Positions 42,257 to 50,404 of a stretch of 64,000 nt of DNA are shown piece after piece. Position numbers and translations under genes: made by a program. Position 1 is the stretch's first letter, and every line of letters starts with the position of its first letter. Where the stretch lies: assembly GCF_002979455.1 (NCBI RefSeq), contig NZ_PCOU01000014.1, positions 1-64,000 of the forward strand, in the 5' to 3' direction. A model generated the notes under the pieces. It was not told the origin of the DNA. It saw nothing but the letters and a program-made list of their open reading frames with translations, and ran no database searches. The DNA comes from Chryseobacterium sp. MYb7 (GTDB lineage Bacteria; Bacteroidota; Bacteroidia; Flavobacteriales; Weeksellaceae).

Positions 42257-42273
42257 TTTTACATTAAAAAATA

Positions 42274-42313
42274 TAAGTTTTGTCAGGATACAGTATTCTG
42301 GCAAAACTTTTTT
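42274..42313 (+). terminator. Terminator after hpd
   Basis: 16-bp stem with G-T pairs (42274-42289 with 42293-42308), 3-nt loop and T run. Confidence 0.8.
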
Positions 42314-42327
42314 ATAAAACACAGTAT

Positions 42328-42792
42328 ATGAGAAAATTTTTGATCGGGATTTTTCTTTTGGGAACATTGGGGCTTAAAGCTCAATACGGTTCTCTGAATG
42401 AAATCCTTAACAGACTTGAACAAAGAAAAGGCATCAATCAGCATCTTGAAAATGTAAATATTGACAACAAAAAGTTCGTTTTCATCAAAGATGAAGCCGA
42501 TCATACAGAAAGAGACTTTATTATTATCAAAGGAAATAATGCCACGTATGTAGAAGTCTTTGATGATAAAGCCACAGGAGAAAGCAGCTCTAATGTTTTT
42601 ACAGGTGATATCATCAGGAAAAAAAATATTATTTCTTTAAGAGCAGACCTGCTTGAAAATAAAAAAATCCCAATGCCTGTTACTAAAACTTTATTGTTGA
42701 CCCAGCAGGACAATATTCTGTACCTCATTGATGTCAATACAAGAGACAGATGGATAGATGAAGGATCTTACTCAACAAAAAAGGCAAAATAA
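42328..42792 (+). CDS. Small exported protein of unknown function
   Basis: 154 aa from ATG 42328 (MRKFLIGIFLLGTLGLKAQ), which gives a clear signal peptide. An in-frame start at 42280 would begin inside the hpd terminator and is rejected. The mature part starts YGSLNEILNRLEQRKG and then looks beta-rich (DFIIIKGNNATYVEVFDD). No family is recognised. It lies between hpd and fahA on the same strand. Confidence 0.68.
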   Translation: MRKFLIGIFLLGTLGLKAQYGSLNEILNRLEQRKGINQHLENVNIDNKKFVFIKDEADHTERDFIIIKGNNATYVEVFDDKATGESSSNVFTGDIIRKKNIISLRADLLENKKIPMPVTKTLLLTQQDNILYLIDVNTRDRWIDEGSYSTKKAK

Positions 42793-42845
42793 ATTTTCCG
42801 GGGAAATGCTCTGGATGATATGTAATCTAACTAAAATCTAAACTT

Positions 42846-44093
42846 ATGAAATCATTTGTAGACTATTCCTCAAATTCGGATTTTTCTATACACAATATTC
42901 CTTTTGGAGTCGCAGTTTTTAACAAAGAATATATCGGATGCTGTACAAGAATCGGAGATCAGGTAATTGATCTTGCTACATTGTACGATCTGGGTTATTT
43001 TGAAGATATTGAAGGATTAGACGACAATGTTTTTGAAGCCTATACCATCAATGAATTTATTGAACTTGGTAAACCTGTTACCAATGCGGTTCGTGCCAAA
43101 ATTCAAACCCTTTTACAGGAAGGATCGATTTTGTCAAAAGATCAGAAAACCATTGAAGAAGCCTTCTACGATTTGGATAAAGTAAAAATGATGATGCCTG
43201 TTCACATTCCAAACTATACTGATTTCTATAGCAGCATTGAACATGCTACCAACGTAGGAAAAATGTTCCGTGACCCGGCAAACGCTTTATTACCCAACTG
43301 GAAACATTTACCGGTAGGTTATCATGGAAGAGCATCTTCTATCGTAATTTCAGGAACAGATATCAACCGTCCGAAAGGCCAGACAAAACCTGCAGATGCA
43401 GACAAACCGCTTTTTGGCCCATCTAAACAGCTGGATTTCGAATTGGAAATGGGTTTCATCATCAATAAGAATACAGAAATGGGAGAAAGCATCTCTACCA
43501 AAGACGCTGAAGATGCCATCTTCGGAATGGTAGTTTTCAATGACTGGTCTGCAAGAGATATTCAAGCATGGGAATATGTTCCGCTAGGGCCATTCCTTGC
43601 AAAAAACTTCGGTTCTTCTATTTCTCCATGGGTAGTTACGCTTGAAGCTTTGGAGCCATTCAGAACAGCTTCTCCAGCTCAGGATCCTGAAGTGTTAGAT
43701 TATTTAAAATTCGAAGGTGATAAAAACTACGATATCAACCTTGAAGTATATATCCAGCCTGAAAACGGAGATCAAAATCTGATCTGCGAAAGCAACTACA
43801 AGCACATGTACTGGAATATGACTCAGCAGCTGGCACACCATACCGTAAACGGATGTAACGTAGAAGTTGGTGATCTATACGCCAGCGGAACCATTTCAGG
43901 AAGTGATCCAAAATCTTTCGGATCTATGCTCGAATTGACATGGAGAGGACAAAATCCTTTATCATTAAGCAACGGAGAAGAAAGAAAATTCATTGAAGAT
44001 AATGACACGGTTACCATGAAAGCATGGGCTGAAAAAGACGGTGTAAGAGTAGGTTTCGGTGAAGTTTCCGGTAAAATTATCCCGACTCTCTAA
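42846..44093 (+). CDS. fahA: Fumarylacetoacetase
   Basis: 415-aa enzyme cleaving fumarylacetoacetate into fumarate and acetoacetate, the last step of tyrosine breakdown. N-terminal SH3-like part (IPFGVAVFNKEYIGCCTRIGD), then metal ligands in TDFYSSIEHATNVG (Asp), LDFELEMGFII (two Glu) and FNDWSARDIQAWEY (Asp), followed by GPFLAKNFGSSISPWVV. Length matches the family. The isomerase maiA is not seen in the window. Confidence 0.94.
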   Translation: MKSFVDYSSNSDFSIHNIPFGVAVFNKEYIGCCTRIGDQVIDLATLYDLGYFEDIEGLDDNVFEAYTINEFIELGKPVTNAVRAKIQTLLQEGSILSKDQKTIEEAFYDLDKVKMMMPVHIPNYTDFYSSIEHATNVGKMFRDPANALLPNWKHLPVGYHGRASSIVISGTDINRPKGQTKPADADKPLFGPSKQLDFELEMGFIINKNTEMGESISTKDAEDAIFGMVVFNDWSARDIQAWEYVPLGPFLAKNFGSSISPWVVTLEALEPFRTASPAQDPEVLDYLKFEGDKNYDINLEVYIQPENGDQNLICESNYKHMYWNMTQQLAHHTVNGCNVEVGDLYASGTISGSDPKSFGSMLELTWRGQNPLSLSNGEERKFIEDNDTVTMKAWAEKDGVRVGFGEVSGKIIPTL

Positions 44094-44111
44094 TATAAAA
44101 ATTAATCATTA

Positions 44112-44204
44112 AATGCTTCGACCCTGCTCAGCATGACATTGCTAGAAATATGCTGTAAAAACAGTTAGTATTAGAAGTGTCATGCTGAGCGGATTCGAAG
44201 CATC
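44112..44204. repeat. Palindromic tgtcatgctgagc-type repeat acting as terminator of fahA
   Basis: Arms atgcttcg...gctcagcatgaca and tgtcatgctgagc...cgaagcat form a long hairpin followed by TTTTTT at 44205. This repeat type is widespread in Bacteroidota. Confidence 0.7.
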
Positions 44205-44257
44205 TTTTTTAATATCATTTGAATACTTAAGTTGCATTAAGTATTAAAAGTAAAAAT

Positions 44258-45082
44258 ATGAAAACAGTAATCCCCTCCGAGATAACCTCCGTACAACTGC
44301 AGACCATTATGCAGACAGCCGTTTCACCACGTCCTATTGCATTGGCATCTACGGTAGATAAAGACGGCAATAATAATTTATCTCCATTCAGTTTTTTTAA
44401 TATGTTCAGTACTGTTCCTCCCATTTTGATCTTTTCACCCTCAAGAAGAGTTCGGGACAATACTACAAAACATACGCTGGAAAATGTTCTTGAAGTACCG
44501 GAAGTGGTAATCGGAACTGTAAATTTTCCGATTGTACAGCAGATTTCTTTAGCTTCTACAGAATATGAAACCGGAGTCAATGAGTTTATCAAATCCGGTC
44601 TTACGATGAAAGATGCAGATCTTGTACAGCCCAAACTGATTGAAGAATGCCCTGTCAACTTTGAATGTAAAGTTCTGGAAGTAAAATCATTAGGAGATCA
44701 GGGCGGTGCAGGAAATCTTGTGATTTGTGAAGTTCAAAAAATCCATATCAGAGAAGAATATCTGAACGAAGCAGGGAATCTGGATCAGAAAAAACTGGAT
44801 ATGGTAGCCCGTTTAGGCAGCAACTGGTACTCCAGAAGCAATGAGAACAGTCTTTTTGAAGTACCGAAACCTTTGGTAACCAAAGGAATTGGTTTCGATC
44901 AGCTGCCTGATTCAATAAAATACAGCAAAGTATTTACAGGAAATGATCTTGGAATGCTTGCCAATACAGAAGTATTACCTGTAGGTGATTTCCACGCTGA
45001 TGAAAATATTCATCTTGATGCCCAGAAACTGCTTCTGGAAAGCAAAGTTGAGGAAGCGTGGGTTTTACTCACTATTCAATAA
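44258..45082 (+). CDS. Flavin reductase-family protein
   Basis: 274-aa FMN-binding split-barrel protein. Motifs: VSPRPIALASTVDKDGNNNLSP split as PRPIALASTVDKDG and NLSPFSFFNMFSTVPP, then VIGTVNFPIVQQISLASTEYE and CPVNFECKVLEV. In flavobacteria this gene commonly accompanies phenylalanine/tyrosine catabolism. Its exact role there is not established. Terminator directly downstream. Confidence 0.86.
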   Translation: MKTVIPSEITSVQLQTIMQTAVSPRPIALASTVDKDGNNNLSPFSFFNMFSTVPPILIFSPSRRVRDNTTKHTLENVLEVPEVVIGTVNFPIVQQISLASTEYETGVNEFIKSGLTMKDADLVQPKLIEECPVNFECKVLEVKSLGDQGGAGNLVICEVQKIHIREEYLNEAGNLDQKKLDMVARLGSNWYSRSNENSLFEVPKPLVTKGIGFDQLPDSIKYSKVFTGNDLGMLANTEVLPVGDFHADENIHLDAQKLLLESKVEEAWVLLTIQ

Positions 45083-45113
45083 AAAAGCGGCCTGAAATTT
45101 CAGGCTGTTTTTT
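45081..45113 (+). terminator. Terminator after the flavin reductase gene
   Basis: Stem gcctgaa/ttcaggc within A and T runs, adjacent to the stop codon. Confidence 0.85.
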
Positions 45114-45123
45114 TATTTACGAT

Positions 45124-45271
45124 GGAAGTTAGAAGCTGGATCTAGGAAGTTCATAAACTTTTCTGAATAACTTTTGTCCAAAAGAAGAACCTTTTGGAAA
45201 ACAGTTCTATTTTGATTTCAATAGATATAGAATACCGTCAATAACTTCCCAGCATCCAGCTTCTAGCATCC
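45124..45271. repeat. ggaagttagaagctgga / tccagcttctagcatcc inverted repeat
   Basis: Left arm 45124-45150 and right arm 45243-45271 are in opposite orientation about 90 bp apart; same family as 23491-23580 and 16767-16803. Confidence 0.6.
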
Positions 45272-45275
45272 TTTC

Positions 45276-45785
45276 TTATTTCGCTTTCAATGATTCTGAA
45301 ACCGTAATTTTTCCTTTTTCAGCAAATTCTGTTGCTTTCCCATTTTTATCAATAGAAACATTCAGATTATCATTCTTAGCATCATAGAAAATACTGGTAG
45401 CATATCCTGGGCAGTCATGTTGCTTACAGCCTGTCAATTTATAGATTCCGTTTTCTGATGTGATAGGACTTTCTACATTAAAATTCTTCACCATCTCATC
45501 ATACTGAGATCCGGCCAGTTTTTTCAACCTTTCTGTGATGCTTTTGTCTTCAAAAAATTTAATATCATGAGGATATTTACCCACATTTTTGGTGATAATA
45601 TTCTGCGATCCCGAAGCAGAAGGTGGTAGTGATGCAATAGAATCGCTTTTTGGAGCAGATACGGAATCTTTAGGTGTTACCGTAGCCAATGTATCACTGC
45701 TTACAGAAGATTCTGTCTTGGCTTCTTTTTTACAGGAAACAACAAATAATGAAAGCGCGAATGCGCCTGCAATAATTTTTTTCAT
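45276..45785 (-). CDS. Ivy-like lipoprotein (possible lysozyme inhibitor)
   Basis: 169-aa lipoprotein: lipobox FVVSC with Cys18, then a Ser/Thr/Pro-rich linker (about 22-62). The C-terminal domain includes GIYKLTGCKQHDCPGYATS with CKQHDC at 120-125 and then SIFYDAKNDNLNVSI. This matches the Ivy loop CKPHDC, whose His inserts into the lysozyme active site, and the strand after it. Ivy family proteins inhibit C-type lysozyme. The identification rests on this motif and its context; the helix before it (DEMVKNFNVESP) also fits. Solitary minus-strand gene. Confidence 0.68.
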   Translation of the reverse strand: MKKIIAGAFALSLFVVSCKKEAKTESSVSSDTLATVTPKDSVSAPKSDSIASLPPSASGSQNIITKNVGKYPHDIKFFEDKSITERLKKLAGSQYDEMVKNFNVESPITSENGIYKLTGCKQHDCPGYATSIFYDAKNDNLNVSIDKNGKATEFAEKGKITVSESLKAK

Positions 45786-45833
45786 AATTATACTTTATGG
45801 TGGTTAATTTATAATAACGCAGTTTTGAACGTT

Positions 45834-46676
45834 TTATTTCAATTTTTCTTTTATAAAATCAATACATTTTTCAGTTACGCTATATAAATCTTGTGGTAAA
45901 TCAGAATCTGTCCATGGCTCTTTCGCTCCGAAAGTATGATTGGCATTTTCGATCAGAAACAATTCAGAATTCGGATGAAGAAGATGAAGATGCTCCGCCT
46001 GTTTCACTTCTACTGCTTCGTCCTCCGTTCCATGAACAATCAGCATATAAGCTTTGGCCATTTCAGCAGCTCTTTCTACATCAAAACGGTGAATATCCTT
46101 CTCATAATCTTCATAAAACTGATAATAGTGAGGCATTTCCTGTTTGGTACGGCCATTCAGTGCATAGTACACTCCATTATTCTTCCACTTCTCAAAAGCA
46201 TCTCCTTTGGGGAAACGGTCTAAAGTATCTACACTTGCCAATGTAATTAAACCGTTGATTCTTTCATCTTCGGAAGTTTTAATAATAGAAATCCCACCTC
46301 CTCTGCTATGTCCTATCAGAACAATTCTTTCATTATCCACATGTGGATCTTTACTAAAATGATCGATCACCACTCCAAGATCAGAAAGCTCTTTAGAATA
46401 ATTATTATTGCCAAAAGCTTCGAGATCCGCGAAGTTATAAGGATCTTCTACCGTTGTTCCATTATGTGAAAAATTAAACTTCACAAAGAAAAATCCTGCT
46501 TCCGCAAACTTTTCTGCCATCAGATTCCAGGCACCCCAGTCTTTATAGCCTTTATATCCGTGAACAAATATAATCAGCGGAAGTTTTTTTTCTGTATCAG
46601 GATAAAAAACATCAGCTAAAAATTTTTTTGTTTCTTTATTCTCTAAACCGACTTTCTTTTTAAAAACAATATTCAT
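45834..46676 (-). CDS. Alpha/beta hydrolase
   Basis: 280-aa serine hydrolase fold. HGYKGYKDWGAWN supplies the oxyanion side; nucleophile elbow GHSRGGG; acid Asp in VHGTEDEAV; base His in ENANHTFG. No signal peptide is seen, so cytoplasmic. Dienelactone-hydrolase- or esterase-like; substrate unknown. It lies 48 bp from the Ivy-like gene on the same strand. Confidence 0.87.
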   Translation of the reverse strand: MNIVFKKKVGLENKETKKFLADVFYPDTEKKLPLIIFVHGYKGYKDWGAWNLMAEKFAEAGFFFVKFNFSHNGTTVEDPYNFADLEAFGNNNYSKELSDLGVVIDHFSKDPHVDNERIVLIGHSRGGGISIIKTSEDERINGLITLASVDTLDRFPKGDAFEKWKNNGVYYALNGRTKQEMPHYYQFYEDYEKDIHRFDVERAAEMAKAYMLIVHGTEDEAVEVKQAEHLHLLHPNSELFLIENANHTFGAKEPWTDSDLPQDLYSVTEKCIDFIKEKLK

Positions 46677-46736
46677 AAAACAAATTCGTTATAATCAACA
46701 CACCCACACATATAAAGTTAATATAATTATAAATAT

Positions 46737-47993
46737 ATGAAAAAAATTACATTTCTTTTATTCCTGATTATTTTTCATTTTACATATAGCCAGACAAACA
46801 AACGTGTTTTATTTATTGGAAACAGCTATACTTATGTTAATGATTTACCAGGTTTGATCAAGAAGGTTGCCACCTCTAATGGAGATGTTTTAGAATATCA
46901 AAGTCAGACACTAGGAGGTTCCACACTGCAAAACCATGCTAATAATCCGGACGTTGCTACAGCGATCAATCAGGGAAACTGGGATTATGTCGTATTACAG
47001 GAACAGAGCCAGCTTCCGTCATTTCCGGATTCCCAGGTTCAAAATCAGATATACCCTTATGCACTTCAGCTTTCAAATTTGATCAAAACATCAAATCCCT
47101 GTGGAAATATTATCTTTTATATGACCTGGGGACGTAAAAATGGAGATGCAGGTAACTGTCCCAATATACCGGCAACCTGTACTTACCAAAGCATGGATCA
47201 CCAAATCTATAGCCGATATATGGAAATGGCAGCTACCAATGAAGGCATTGTTTCGCCTGTAGGTAAAGTGTGGAGAACAATCAGGGAGCAAAACCCAGCT
47301 ATTGAATTGTATGATCAGGACGAATCGCATCCAAGCTATATTGGATCTATGGCTGCTGCATATACATTTTACACTATTTTATTTAAGAAAGATCCTACAT
47401 TGATCCCTTTTAATGGGAATCTTAGTCCGGCGCAGGCTCAGTTGATCAAGGAAATCGTTAAAACAGAGGTTTATAATCAGCCTGCTAAGTGGTTTGTAAC
47501 CAGTAATGATGTTCACAGCAGATTCACCTATCATGTTACCGGGACCGGAACAGTTCAGTTTATGAATACTACACAAAATGCAGGCTCTTATTCATGGGAT
47601 TTTGGTGATGGTTCAGTTTCTACTATAGAAAACCCTATACACACATATAATACAGGAGGAAGTTATAATGTTAAACTGACAACAAATGCCTGTGGAACAA
47701 TTACTACCAAAACAAAGTTGGTTGTCATAAGCACATTAAATACAGCAGAAACTGCTATTGATAATCTGACTCAAATTTATCCTAACCCTACTCAAGATCA
47801 TATTAACATTATTTCTAAAAAGAGAGTTGAAGTAATTTCACTTAAAGATGCTTCTGGAAGAATAGTTCAATATCATTTGAATAAAACAGATTCAGGATAT
47901 ATTCTACCACTTCAGCATTTGAGCAGTGGAGTTTATTTTCTACAATATAAAGCAGGTGAAAAGGAATCCACTAAAAAGATTATAAAAAAATAA
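46737..47993 (+). CDS. T9SS-exported SGNH-like hydrolase with PKD domain
   Basis: 418 aa. Signal peptide (HFTYSQ), then an SGNH-like domain (about 22-235) with the serine block LFIGNSYTYVNDL (Ser30) and late DESHPS (DxxH). A PKD domain at about 262-335 contains SYSWDFGDGS, and a type A type IX secretion sorting domain at about 345-418 starts IYPNPTQDHINI and ends in ...STKKIIKK. It should be released or attached at the cell surface; a carbohydrate or lipid esterase role is inference. Confidence 0.85.
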   Translation: MKKITFLLFLIIFHFTYSQTNKRVLFIGNSYTYVNDLPGLIKKVATSNGDVLEYQSQTLGGSTLQNHANNPDVATAINQGNWDYVVLQEQSQLPSFPDSQVQNQIYPYALQLSNLIKTSNPCGNIIFYMTWGRKNGDAGNCPNIPATCTYQSMDHQIYSRYMEMAATNEGIVSPVGKVWRTIREQNPAIELYDQDESHPSYIGSMAAAYTFYTILFKKDPTLIPFNGNLSPAQAQLIKEIVKTEVYNQPAKWFVTSNDVHSRFTYHVTGTGTVQFMNTTQNAGSYSWDFGDGSVSTIENPIHTYNTGGSYNVKLTTNACGTITTKTKLVVISTLNTAETAIDNLTQIYPNPTQDHINIISKKRVEVISLKDASGRIVQYHLNKTDSGYILPLQHLSSGVYFLQYKAGEKESTKKIIKK

Positions 47994-47996
47994 CCT

Positions 47997-48004
47997 TATT
48001 TTTG
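47997..48004 (+). promoter_or_regulatory. -7 box abutting the HipA-like start codon
   Basis: TATTTTTG ends four bases before the ATG at 48009; possible leaderless transcript. Confidence 0.4.
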
Positions 48005-48008
48005 CTTC

Positions 48009-48782
48009 ATGCAGAATTTAAGAACTGTAACCGTGATGCGTTACATTCTGCCTCTGAGAGAAGGAGGATCTCTACCGGCTCTGGCAGAAGCTGATGATGA
48101 TTTCAAATATGTATTAAAATTCCGTGGTGCAGGCCATGGAGTAAAAATGCTGATCTCCGAACTTTTGGGCGGAAAGATTACCGAAGCGTTGGGGCTTAAA
48201 ATTCCTGAACTGGTTTTTATCAATCTTGATGCCGATTTTGGGAGAACGGAAGCCGATGAGGAAATACAGGATCTTCTGAAGCATTCTGAAGGCCTGAATC
48301 TTGGGTTACATTATCTTTCCGGCTCCATTACCTATGATCCGGGAGTACGTGTGGATCCGCTTTTAGCTTCAAAAATAGTATGGCTGGATGCATTCATCAC
48401 CAATATTGACCGTACTTTTAAAAATACCAATATGCTGATGTGGCATAAAGAACTTTGGATCATAGATAATGGTGCTTCGTTCTATTTTCACCATTCATGG
48501 CAGAATTTTGATGCGGCAGCCAAAACACCTTTCAAATATGTGAAAGATCATGTGCTGCTTCCTAAAGCAAAAATGCTTGACGAGGCTGACAAGTTTGCCC
48601 ATGAAATACTGAATGAAACTCTTTTCAGAGAAATTGTTAACACAATTCCTGAAGACTGGTTACAGTGGAATGATGCTGATGAAACCCCAGATGAAATCCG
48701 TGAAATCTATTTTCAGTTTATGAAAACCAGATTAGAAAATTCTCAAATCTTTGTAAACGAAGCGAAAAATGCAAGAGGATAA
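48009..48782 (+). CDS. HipA-like kinase-fold protein
   Basis: 257 aa related to the C-terminal kinase part of HipA. N-terminal LRTVTVMRYILPLREGGSLP and YVLKFRGAGHGVKMLISELLGG (lysine-bearing strand), then IVWLDAFITNIDRTFKNTN (catalytic-loop Asp and Asn) and LWIIDNGASFYFHH (metal-binding Asp). The HipB antitoxin and HipA N-terminal subdomain are missing; instead a DUF3037 gene overlaps its 3' end by 14 bp. The function is not known to me. Confidence 0.8.
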   Translation: MQNLRTVTVMRYILPLREGGSLPALAEADDDFKYVLKFRGAGHGVKMLISELLGGKITEALGLKIPELVFINLDADFGRTEADEEIQDLLKHSEGLNLGLHYLSGSITYDPGVRVDPLLASKIVWLDAFITNIDRTFKNTNMLMWHKELWIIDNGASFYFHHSWQNFDAAAKTPFKYVKDHVLLPKAKMLDEADKFAHEILNETLFREIVNTIPEDWLQWNDADETPDEIREIYFQFMKTRLENSQIFVNEAKNARG

Positions 48783-49152
48783 AATATATGAATACGCGGT
48801 AATACGCCTGGTACCTAAGGTTGAAAGAGAAGAATTTTTCAATATCGGACTGGTGATGTTTTCTAAAAAAGAAAAATTCATCAGAGTGGAATTCTATTTG
48901 TGTCCGGACAAATTTAAGCTAATGCACAGCAAGCTGGATTATGATGATGTTATTCACAATCTGGAAAGCTTTCAGAAGATAGCGAACGGTGCTAAAGACG
49001 GCGGCCCTATTGCCTTTCTGGATGTTCCGGAACGCTTCCGATGGCTGACAGCTGTGAGAAGTTCTGTTGTACAGACTTCCAGACCTCATCCGGGGAAATC
49101 CAAAGACCTGAACGCTACTTTTGGTAAGCTTTTTGAGGAGTTAGTAAAGTAA
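48769..49152 (+). CDS. DUF3037 protein
   Basis: 127-aa soluble protein with the DUF3037 pattern: YEYAVIRLVPKVEREEFFNIGLVMF, then RFRWLTAVRSSVVQTSRPHPG. Overlap of 14 bp with the HipA-like gene implies coupled translation. The two families often neighbour each other in genomes, as I recall, which suggests a joint module of unknown role. Confidence 0.82.
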   Translation: MQEDKIYEYAVIRLVPKVEREEFFNIGLVMFSKKEKFIRVEFYLCPDKFKLMHSKLDYDDVIHNLESFQKIANGAKDGGPIAFLDVPERFRWLTAVRSSVVQTSRPHPGKSKDLNATFGKLFEELVK

Positions 49153-49173
49153 CATTTTCTTAAAAAATTTATT

Positions 49174-50211
49174 ATGAATTTATCAACACACAACATATCA
49201 ATCTACAGGTTTTTCACAAACCTGTTTTTTATTTTAATAATAAGTTTTTCTAATTTATTTTTTTCACAGAATTTTTCGCAGGTACAGACTAAGGCTCCTC
49301 TTGTAAAAAGTACATTACTTCCGGAAATAGCCCATCTGTCTGAGGACATTGTATACAAAACCAACAGAAAAGGAAATGCTGTAAAACTGGATGTTTTTAC
49401 TCCTAAAAATGCTCCTTCAGGCCAGTTGTTACCTGTATTAATCTATGTTCATGGAGGCGGATGGATAGAAGGTGATAAAGTGATCCACTCGGATAATTAT
49501 GTAGAAACTACCATTGCCAAACTGATGGCAAAACAATATGCCGTAATCAGTATTAATTATACGCTTCTGAATGACAGCACTCATTTTCCACTGCCTTTGG
49601 AAGACACCAAAGATGCGGTAAGATGGGTAAGAAAAAATGCAGTACGATATCATTTTGACACCAATAATATTGGATTGTTCGGGGCTTCAGCCGGAGCCCA
49701 CCTTTCCCTGATGGCAGCATATACTTCGGACAATGCTTATCTGGGCAATCCGGAACTTTCCTCTTATTCTGCTAAGGTAAATTATGTAATTGATCATTAT
49801 GGCCCTGCAGACCTCAACAAACTTTTCCACACAAAACTAGGCACGATTCCGGTAGCTCTGGTTGGGTTAATGTCTAAAAAAATTGTCGGTTTACAGGAAA
49901 ATCTTGTTAAAGGAATTTCTGGGTATAATATTAGAAAAGATCAGGACAGTGCTATTGATTATCTTAAAACCATATCTCCCGTTAATTTCGTTTCGGGAGG
50001 AGTCCCTACTTTAATTGTTCAGGGGAATAATGATAAAATAGTTCCTTTGAACCAGTCTAAAAAGCTTCACAGAAAATTAAACAGAGCCAAAATTCAAAAC
50101 TCTCTGATTATTGTAGAAGGCGGAGTACATGGTTTTGGAACCACTGATAAAACTTATCTGGATCAGATGACAGATCAGATGGTAGAGTTCATTATTTCAC
50201 AAAAGAAATAA
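49174..50211 (+). CDS. Exported alpha/beta hydrolase (esterase/lipase family)
   Basis: 345 aa with an N-terminal signal or anchor (FFILIISFSNLFFSQNFS). Oxyanion motif HGGGWIEGD, nucleophile GASAGAH, acid in QGNNDKIVP, base in GGVHGFG: the hormone-sensitive-lipase/BD-FAE type. The partner substrate is unknown; acetyl or feruloyl esters are typical. It starts 21 bp after DUF3037 but is probably unrelated to it. Confidence 0.86.
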   Translation: MNLSTHNISIYRFFTNLFFILIISFSNLFFSQNFSQVQTKAPLVKSTLLPEIAHLSEDIVYKTNRKGNAVKLDVFTPKNAPSGQLLPVLIYVHGGGWIEGDKVIHSDNYVETTIAKLMAKQYAVISINYTLLNDSTHFPLPLEDTKDAVRWVRKNAVRYHFDTNNIGLFGASAGAHLSLMAAYTSDNAYLGNPELSSYSAKVNYVIDHYGPADLNKLFHTKLGTIPVALVGLMSKKIVGLQENLVKGISGYNIRKDQDSAIDYLKTISPVNFVSGGVPTLIVQGNNDKIVPLNQSKKLHRKLNRAKIQNSLIIVEGGVHGFGTTDKTYLDQMTDQMVEFIISQKK

Positions 50212-50404
50212 TATACATTTACTTATTCAAAAAAATACAAAACATTATAAATCAATATAATAAATAACATATTAACAACAAATTTGCTAGATTGATATAC
50301 ATATTGATATTTTTTCATTGAGAATTAATTACCTTGGCTATTGTTTAAATTATTTATAACAAAAACACCAATAAATTAATTTTTTATCAATAAAAATAAG
50401 CAAT

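Noticed and set aside
48009..48782. Classical HipBA toxin-antitoxin locus
   Set aside because: No HipB-like HTH gene upstream and the HipA N-terminal subdomain is missing.
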